In this document: positions 15,419-18,262 of the stretch, piece by piece
Layout: every line of letters begins with the position of its first letter
Numbering within the stretch: position 1 is the stretch's first letter
NCBI GenBank assembly: GCA_964577215.1
Contig: CAZNYK010000078.1
Location: 1-18,262, forward strand
DNA: 18,262 nt
Origin: UBA2329 sp964577215
GTDB taxonomy: Bacteria > Bacteroidota > Bacteroidia > Chitinophagales > Saprospiraceae
Direction of reading: 5' to 3'
The notes under the pieces: generated by a model
Database searches by the model: none
What the model was told of the DNA's origin: nothing
The model's input: only the letters and a program-made list of their open reading frames with translations
Position numbers and translations under genes: made by a program

Positions 15419-15503
15419 AGGTCTTGGCGCATTCCTGCTCCGGGGAAGCGTTTTTCGCCGGATGGATCAGCCGGCAAAACAGGAGCAATGAGCGAGAAGA
15501 CCT
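15419..15503 (-). promoter_or_regulatory. rplK: Structured leader of rplK, candidate ribosomal-protein autoregulatory element
   Basis: The nusG-rplK spacer folds into three nested helices: an outer 7-bp stem, AGGTCTT (15419-15425) with AAGACCT (15497-15503); a middle stem, CATT (15430-15433) with AATG (15487-15490) plus GCTCC (15437-15441) with GGAGC (15482-15486), with a 3-nt bulge; and an inner 5-bp stem, GCCGG (15457-15461) with CCGGC (15471-15475). The outer stem ends 14 nt before the rplK ATG. In E. coli L1 represses translation through a structure in this same leader. Whether L1 binds here is inference. Sense flanks are A-rich, so it is not a sense terminator. Confidence 0.5.
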
Positions 15504-15516
15504 TTTTTTATTACCG

Positions 15517-16065
15517 TTATGCTTGTTTTTCTACCTGCATGAAGTTGAGTTCGACTTCTGTGCCGCGTCCGAAAATCTTTACAATGACTTTCAGCTTTTT
15601 CTTTTCTTCGTTTACCTCCTGGATGTCGCCTATGAATTCGCTGAACGGGCCATCGATAATTTTGATGGTCTCGCCCACGATAAAAGGCTCGATGAGAGAC
15701 TCGCCTGCATCCTGGGAATCGTCCACTTTGCCGAGCATGCGGTTGGCCTCGAATTCTTTCATCGGGATCGGCGTGTTTTTGCCGAGGAAATGGATCACAT
15801 TGGGCACGTTGGAAATAACCTGCACCACCTCAGGGGTGAGGCGATCGGGATCGGCTTCGATGAGCAGGTAGCCGGGAAGGATATTGCGTTCCGAGATCAC
15901 CTTCTTGCCGCCGCGTATCTTGTACACCTTTTCGGTAGGTACAATAACCTGCGTGATGAACTCTGCCCATCCTTCGCGCTGAATTTCCAACTCAATGCGC
16001 TCTTTGATCTTGCGTTCTTTCCCGCTGATCACCCTCAATGAATACCACTTCTTTTCTTCCGACAT
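15517..16065 (-). CDS. nusG: Transcription termination/antitermination factor NusG
   Basis: NusG binds the clamp of RNA polymerase, raises processivity, links transcription to the leading ribosome, and in many bacteria recruits Rho. The 182-aa protein has the NGN domain (about 1-115, starting KKWYSLRVISGKERKIKERI, with the conserved block LPGYLLIEAD) and a C-terminal KOW domain (about 128-180, FIVGETIKIIDGPFSEFIGD). Length is normal and there is no inserted domain. It follows secE after 15 nt, the standard secE-nusG pair, and precedes rplK by 112 nt. Start ATG at 16065 gives MSEEKKWYS. Confidence 0.98.
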   Translation of the reverse strand: MSEEKKWYSLRVISGKERKIKERIELEIQREGWAEFITQVIVPTEKVYKIRGGKKVISERNILPGYLLIEADPDRLTPEVVQVISNVPNVIHFLGKNTPIPMKEFEANRMLGKVDDSQDAGESLIEPFIVGETIKIIDGPFSEFIGDIQEVNEEKKKLKVIVKIFGRGTEVELNFMQVEKQA

Positions 16066-16080
16066 CGCTACGGGAAATTC

Positions 16081-16278
16081 TTAATTTGTGCCTACGCCAT
16101 AAATAAACTTGGTAAGCCAGTTGGAACCGCCGTCCATCACGGAAATCAATGCCGTGAGGATGAGAGAGGCGATCAACACAGCCACCGTATTGCCCATAAG
16201 GCTATTCCATGTAGGCCAGGTCACTTTGTGAACCAATTCATTATAGCTTTCCAGCAAATACAATTTGATCTTTTCCAT
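16081..16278 (-). CDS. secE: Preprotein translocase subunit SecE
   Basis: SecE clamps the two halves of SecY in the inner-membrane protein-conducting channel. The 65-aa product is the short single-span form found in most bacteria outside the enterics. It has an amphipathic cytoplasmic helix (about 1-27, with the conserved ESYNELVHKVTWPTWNSLMG), one membrane helix (about 29-50) and a short tail. It starts only 16 nt after the end of tRNA-Trp, so its message is very likely released by processing of a tuf/tRNA-Trp/secE/nusG transcript. nusG follows after 15 nt. Confidence 0.95.
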   Translation of the reverse strand: MEKIKLYLLESYNELVHKVTWPTWNSLMGNTVAVLIASLILTALISVMDGGSNWLTKFIYGVGTN

Positions 16279-16294
16279 TTCGTATCTTCATTTG

Positions 16295-16367
16295 CACGGG
16301 CAGCAGGACTTGAACCCGCAGCCTACGGTTTTGGAGACCGTCGCTCTACCACTTGAGCTATGCCCGT
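16295..16367 (-). tRNA. tRNA-Trp(CCA)
   Basis: A 73-nt cloverleaf with acceptor stem ACGGGCA (16367-16361) pairing TGCCCGT (16302-16296) and discriminator G. The anticodon stem ACGGT/ACCGT encloses the loop CTCCAAA, anticodon CCA. The T arm contains GGTTCAAGTCC. The 3' CCA is not encoded. It lies between tuf and secE, a placement well known in bacteria including Bacteroidota. Confidence 0.97.
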
Positions 16368-16382
16368 AAGTTTGTTCGTTAA

Positions 16383-16431
16383 CGGCGAAAGATTAAGCGC
16401 TTCCGTAGTGGGAAACACTTAATCTTCGCCG
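16383..16431 (-). other. Long stem-loop between tuf and tRNA-Trp
   Basis: CGGCGAAAGATTAAG (16383-16397) pairs with CTTAATCTTCGCCG (16418-16431) with one bulged base, giving a 14-bp stem. The 20-nt loop can pair further (TTCC with GGAA). It lies 27 nt after the tuf stop and 15 nt before tRNA-Trp. No T run follows in the sense direction (GTTAACG), so it looks more like a processing or stabilising element at the tuf 3' end than a full terminator. Partial Rho-independent termination cannot be excluded. Confidence 0.5.
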
Positions 16432-16458
16432 CTTTTGCAAGTATATGCAATACAGTAA

Positions 16459-17655
16459 TTATTCGATGATCTCGGTCACCTGACCTGCGCCTACGGTACG
16501 GCCGCCTTCGCGGATAGCGAAACGCAAACCTTTTTCCATAGCGATTGTGTTGAGGAGGTGTACCTCCATGGTGACGTTGTCGCCAGGCATCACCATTTCA
16601 ACCCCATCGGGCAGTTTGCAGTCGCCCGTTACGTCGGTAGTACGGAAGTAGAACTGCGGGCGGTAGCCGTTGAAGAAGGGCGTGTGGCGGCCGCCTTCAT
16701 CTTTGCTCAACACGTACACCTCACACTTAAACTTCTTGTGCGGCTTCACAGAGTTGGGAGCGCAAATTACCATACCGCGACGGATAGCTTCTTTTTCAAT
16801 ACCGCGCAGGAGCAGACCGGCGTTGTCGCCGGCTTCGCCGCGGTCGAGTATCTTGCGGAACATTTCCACACCCGTAACGGTGGAGGTAAGCGGTTTTTCT
16901 CCTTCCTTCATCATACCCACGATCTCTACCGAATCGCCCGTCTTGATCACACCGCGCTCGATACGACCCGTAGCCACGGTACCGCGGCCGGTGATGGAGA
17001 ATACGTCTTCCACCGGCATGAGGAACGGACGGTCAATGAGGCGCTCCGGTTGCGGGATGTCATTGTCCACTGCATCCATCAACTCCTTAATAGCTCTTTC
17101 GCCATCCGGGTTGCCTTCGAGAGCCTTGAGTGCCGAACCCTTAATGACGCTGGCGTGAGCGCCGTCGAAGCCGTACTGGTCGAGCAGTTCGCGCACTTCC
17201 ATTTCTACGAGTTCGAGCATTTCGGGGTCGTCAACAAGGTCAACCTTGTTCATAAAGACCACGATTTTGGGTACGCCTACCTGCCGAGCCAGGAGGATGT
17301 GCTCGCGGGTTTGCGGCATGGGGCCGTCGGTGGCAGCCACCACGAGGATAGCGCCATCCATTTGAGCAGCACCCGTAACCATGTTCTTCACATAGTCGGC
17401 GTGGCCCGGACAGTCAACGTGTGCATAGTGACGGTTAGCCGTCTGGTATTCCACGTGCGCCGTATTGATGGTGATACCCCTTTCTTTCTCTTCGGGAGCA
17501 GCGTCGATGGAATCATAGTCCTTCTTTTCGGCGAGACCCTGCTGGGAAAGAACGTAGGTGATGGCAGCCGTGAGAGTGGTCTTACCATGGTCCACGTGAC
17601 CTATCGTACCAACATTTACGTGCGGCTTGGTTCTTTGAAATTGCTCCTTAGCCAT
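16459..17655 (-). CDS. tuf: Elongation factor Tu
   Basis: EF-Tu is the GTPase that delivers aminoacyl-tRNA to the ribosome. The 398-aa product carries all nucleotide-binding motifs: GHVDHGKT (19-26), RGITI in switch I (about 59-63), DCPGH (81-85, His85 being the catalytic histidine), NKVD (136-139) and SAL (174-176). Domains 2 and 3 are complete, ending VTEIIE. Length is typical for Bacteroidota. It sits between tRNA-Thr(GGU) (49 nt upstream) and tRNA-Trp, so the message is probably cut from a tRNA-bearing precursor. I see no TAnnTTTG promoter in the 49-nt gap upstream. Only one tuf copy is in the window. Confidence 0.99.
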   Translation of the reverse strand: MAKEQFQRTKPHVNVGTIGHVDHGKTTLTAAITYVLSQQGLAEKKDYDSIDAAPEEKERGITINTAHVEYQTANRHYAHVDCPGHADYVKNMVTGAAQMDGAILVVAATDGPMPQTREHILLARQVGVPKIVVFMNKVDLVDDPEMLELVEMEVRELLDQYGFDGAHASVIKGSALKALEGNPDGERAIKELMDAVDNDIPQPERLIDRPFLMPVEDVFSITGRGTVATGRIERGVIKTGDSVEIVGMMKEGEKPLTSTVTGVEMFRKILDRGEAGDNAGLLLRGIEKEAIRRGMVICAPNSVKPHKKFKCEVYVLSKDEGGRHTPFFNGYRPQFYFRTTDVTGDCKLPDGVEMVMPGDNVTMEVHLLNTIAMEKGLRFAIREGGRTVGAGQVTEIIE

Positions 17656-17704
17656 TGGTAGTTGATTTAGGATATGGTTTAAAAAGATTGTGATTCAAAA
17701 CTTG

Positions 17705-17776
<72 letters not shown>

Positions 17777-17802
17777 TTGACAGCAAATTCATCCGGGCGA
17801 TA

Positions 17803-17834
17803 ACAAACCATTCTTCGGAAAATGGTCAGTTTGT
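17803..17834 (-). other. Stem-loop between tRNA-Gly and tRNA-Thr(GGU)
   Basis: ACAAA-CCATT (17803-17812) pairs with AATGG (17821-17825) and TTTGT (17830-17834), a 10-bp stem with a 4-nt bulge and an 8-nt loop. It fills the middle of the 82-nt gap between the two tRNAs, the longest gap between these three neighbouring tRNAs. It may guide processing of the tRNA precursor. No T run follows in the sense direction. Confidence 0.3.
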
Positions 17835-17858
17835 CATGCCGGGATGCATTTTTTTTTG

Positions 17859-17931
17859 AGCGGACGACGAGATTCGAACCCGCGACCCTCAGCTTGGAAG
17901 GCTGATGCTCTACCAACTGAGCTACGTCCGC
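17859..17931 (-). tRNA. tRNA-Gly(UCC)
   Basis: A 73-nt cloverleaf with acceptor stem GCGGACG (17931-17925) with CGTCCGC (17866-17860) and discriminator T. The anticodon stem TCAGC/GCTGA encloses loop CTTCCAA, anticodon TCC (GGA/GGG codons). The T arm contains GGTTCGAATCT. CCA is not encoded. Only 8 nt separate it from tRNA-Tyr, so the two are processed from one precursor. Confidence 0.96.
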
Positions 17932-17939
17932 ATTTGGTG

Positions 17940-18022
17940 TGGGGGTGATAGGATTCGAACCTATTCAGGCGTAGCCAACAGATTTACAGTCTGCCCCGTC
18001 TCTCCCACTTCGGCGCACCCCC
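17940..18022 (-). tRNA. tRNA-Tyr(GUA)
   Basis: An 83-nt type II tRNA with acceptor stem GGGGGTG (18022-18016) with CACCCCC (17947-17941) and discriminator A. The anticodon stem CAGA/TCTG encloses loop CTGTAAA, anticodon GTA. A long variable arm (around GGCTACGCC) is present, as expected for bacterial tRNA-Tyr. The T arm contains GGTTCGAATCC. CCA is not encoded. Confidence 0.97.
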
Positions 18023-18051
18023 GGAAAATATGTCAATGCATTCGCGTTGAG

Positions 18052-18111
18052 CCTCATCTGAGGAATTCCGATGGCATCGGAACACGCTCCCCCGGCGCTT
18101 TCGCCGGGTTC
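18052..18111. repeat. Three short palindromes in the tRNA-Tyr/tRNA-Thr spacer
   Basis: Three perfect palindromes follow one another: CCTCA/TGAGG around TC (18052-18063); TTCCGATG/CATCGGAA around one base (18066-18082); and CCCGGCG/CGCCGGG around CTTT (18091-18108). With the two 43-nt repeats to the right they make almost the whole spacer self-complementary. In the tRNA sense direction none is followed by a T run. Confidence 0.6.
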
Positions 18112-18154
18112 TCCCTCCACTGCTCCTGCGATTCCCGAGCCAGTGGAGGGACTC
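18112..18154. repeat. 43-nt palindromic repeat, copy 1 (with a duplicated tRNA-Thr 3' end)
   Basis: This 43-nt unit is identical to 18174-18216, 62 nt away. It is itself a hairpin: TCCCTCCACTG (18112-18122) pairs with CAGTGGAGGGA (18141-18151), with CTC/GAG continuing inward past one unpaired base. Its right arm duplicates the T-arm 3' strand and acceptor 3' strand of the neighbouring tRNA-Thr, although no tRNA body lies next to this copy. A small palindrome, CCCCGA/TCGGGG (18154-18173), links the copies. Confidence 0.75.
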
Positions 18155-18173
18155 CCCGACGCTCGCATCGGGG

Positions 18174-18216
18174 TCCCTCCACTGCTCCTGCGATTCCCGA
18201 GCCAGTGGAGGGACTC
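18174..18216. repeat. 43-nt palindromic repeat, copy 2 (overlaps tRNA-Thr 3' end)
   Basis: This copy is identical to 18112-18154. Its right arm (18200-18216) is the actual 3' end of tRNA-Thr(UGU). The hairpin therefore pairs the tRNA's 3' acceptor strand with DNA just downstream of the tRNA gene, and in the precursor RNA it would compete with the acceptor stem. The arrangement looks like a REP-type palindrome that inserted at, or copied, the tRNA end (inference). Confidence 0.75.
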
Positions 18217-18262
18217 GAACCCCCGACCAGCTGATTACAAATCAGCTGCTCTACCAACTGAG
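18200..18262 (-). tRNA. tRNA-Thr(UGU), 5' end cut by the window
   Basis: Sixty-three nucleotides are visible. The anticodon stem GCTGA/TCAGC encloses loop TTTGTAA, anticodon TGT (ACA/ACG codons). The D arm is CTCAGTTGGTAGAG and the T arm contains GGTTCGAGTCC. The 3' acceptor strand CACTGGC (18207-18201) is followed by discriminator T. About 10 nt of the 5' acceptor strand lie beyond the window edge. CCA is not encoded; the sequence continues CGGG, part of the palindromic repeat. Confidence 0.92.

Noticed and set aside
16558..17661. 367-aa open frame on the plus strand opposite tuf
   Set aside because: It mirrors tuf and has no family signature or own promoter.
18112..18216. CRISPR-like repeat pair
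   Set aside because: There are only two copies, the spacer is a 19-nt palindromic linker, and one repeat arm is the tRNA-Thr 3' end; no cas genes are present.
17905..18257. Small open frames across the tRNA cluster
   Set aside because: They run through tRNA genes and palindromic repeats on both strands; the predicted peptides are translations of repeat DNA.
18112..18262. Integrated element with a duplicated tRNA attachment site
   Set aside because: The duplicated tRNA end is only 62 nt away with no integrase or cargo between the copies, so no integrated element is present in the window; a scar remains possible.

Overview
The window is a housekeeping stretch of a Bacteroidota chromosome with moderately high GC. 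The class is uncertain; a Saprospiria- or Chitinophagia-like lineage is my guess. Three things point to the phylum. The gene order is tRNA genes, tuf, tRNA-Trp, secE, nusG, rplKAJL, rpoB, rpoC. The RpoC (1433 aa) and RpoB (1272 aa) lengths fit. Promoters upstream of two genes match the Bacteroidota form (TTTG or TTG, about 19-23 nt, then TAnnTTTG), and Shine-Dalgarno sequences are mostly weak or absent.

Layout: nearly everything lies on the minus strand, so transcription runs from the right edge to the left. At the right (17705-18262) are four tRNA genes: Thr(UGU, cut by the window end), Tyr(GUA), Gly(UCC) and Thr(GGU). A dense row of palindromes lies between the first two. Next come tuf, a long hairpin, tRNA-Trp(CCA), secE and nusG (15517-17655), then rplK, rplA, rplJ, rplL, rpoB and rpoC (4741-15404). 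This is the translation/transcription supercluster: EF-Tu, a Sec translocon subunit, a transcription elongation factor, the L1 and L7/L12 stalk proteins, and the two largest RNA polymerase subunits. The spacers nusG-rplK, rplJ-rplL, rplL-rpoB and tuf-tRNA-Trp each hold clear RNA hairpins. These probably set the unequal dosage of ribosomal proteins and polymerase from one transcript.

The left part (2-4648) is a separate neighbourhood. mscL (mechanosensitive channel) is the only plus-strand gene, and it converges on rpoC across a 12-bp stem. Divergent from mscL is a two-gene unit: a PaaE-type FAD/2Fe-2S reductase followed by a TetR-family regulator. A TetR-like operator candidate abuts the promoter -7 element of this unit. 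Further left, an LptF/LptG-family LPS-export permease overlaps a PAP2 phosphatase by ATGA, suggesting a coupled envelope-lipid pair.

No intergenic stretch exceeds 300 bases; the longest are rplL-rpoB (194 nt) and the palindrome region. I see no insertion sequence, CRISPR array, prophage or defence system. The most unusual features are the palindrome array that reuses the 3' end of tRNA-Thr, the structured rplK leader, and the two stacked hairpins (one terminator-like) ahead of rpoB.
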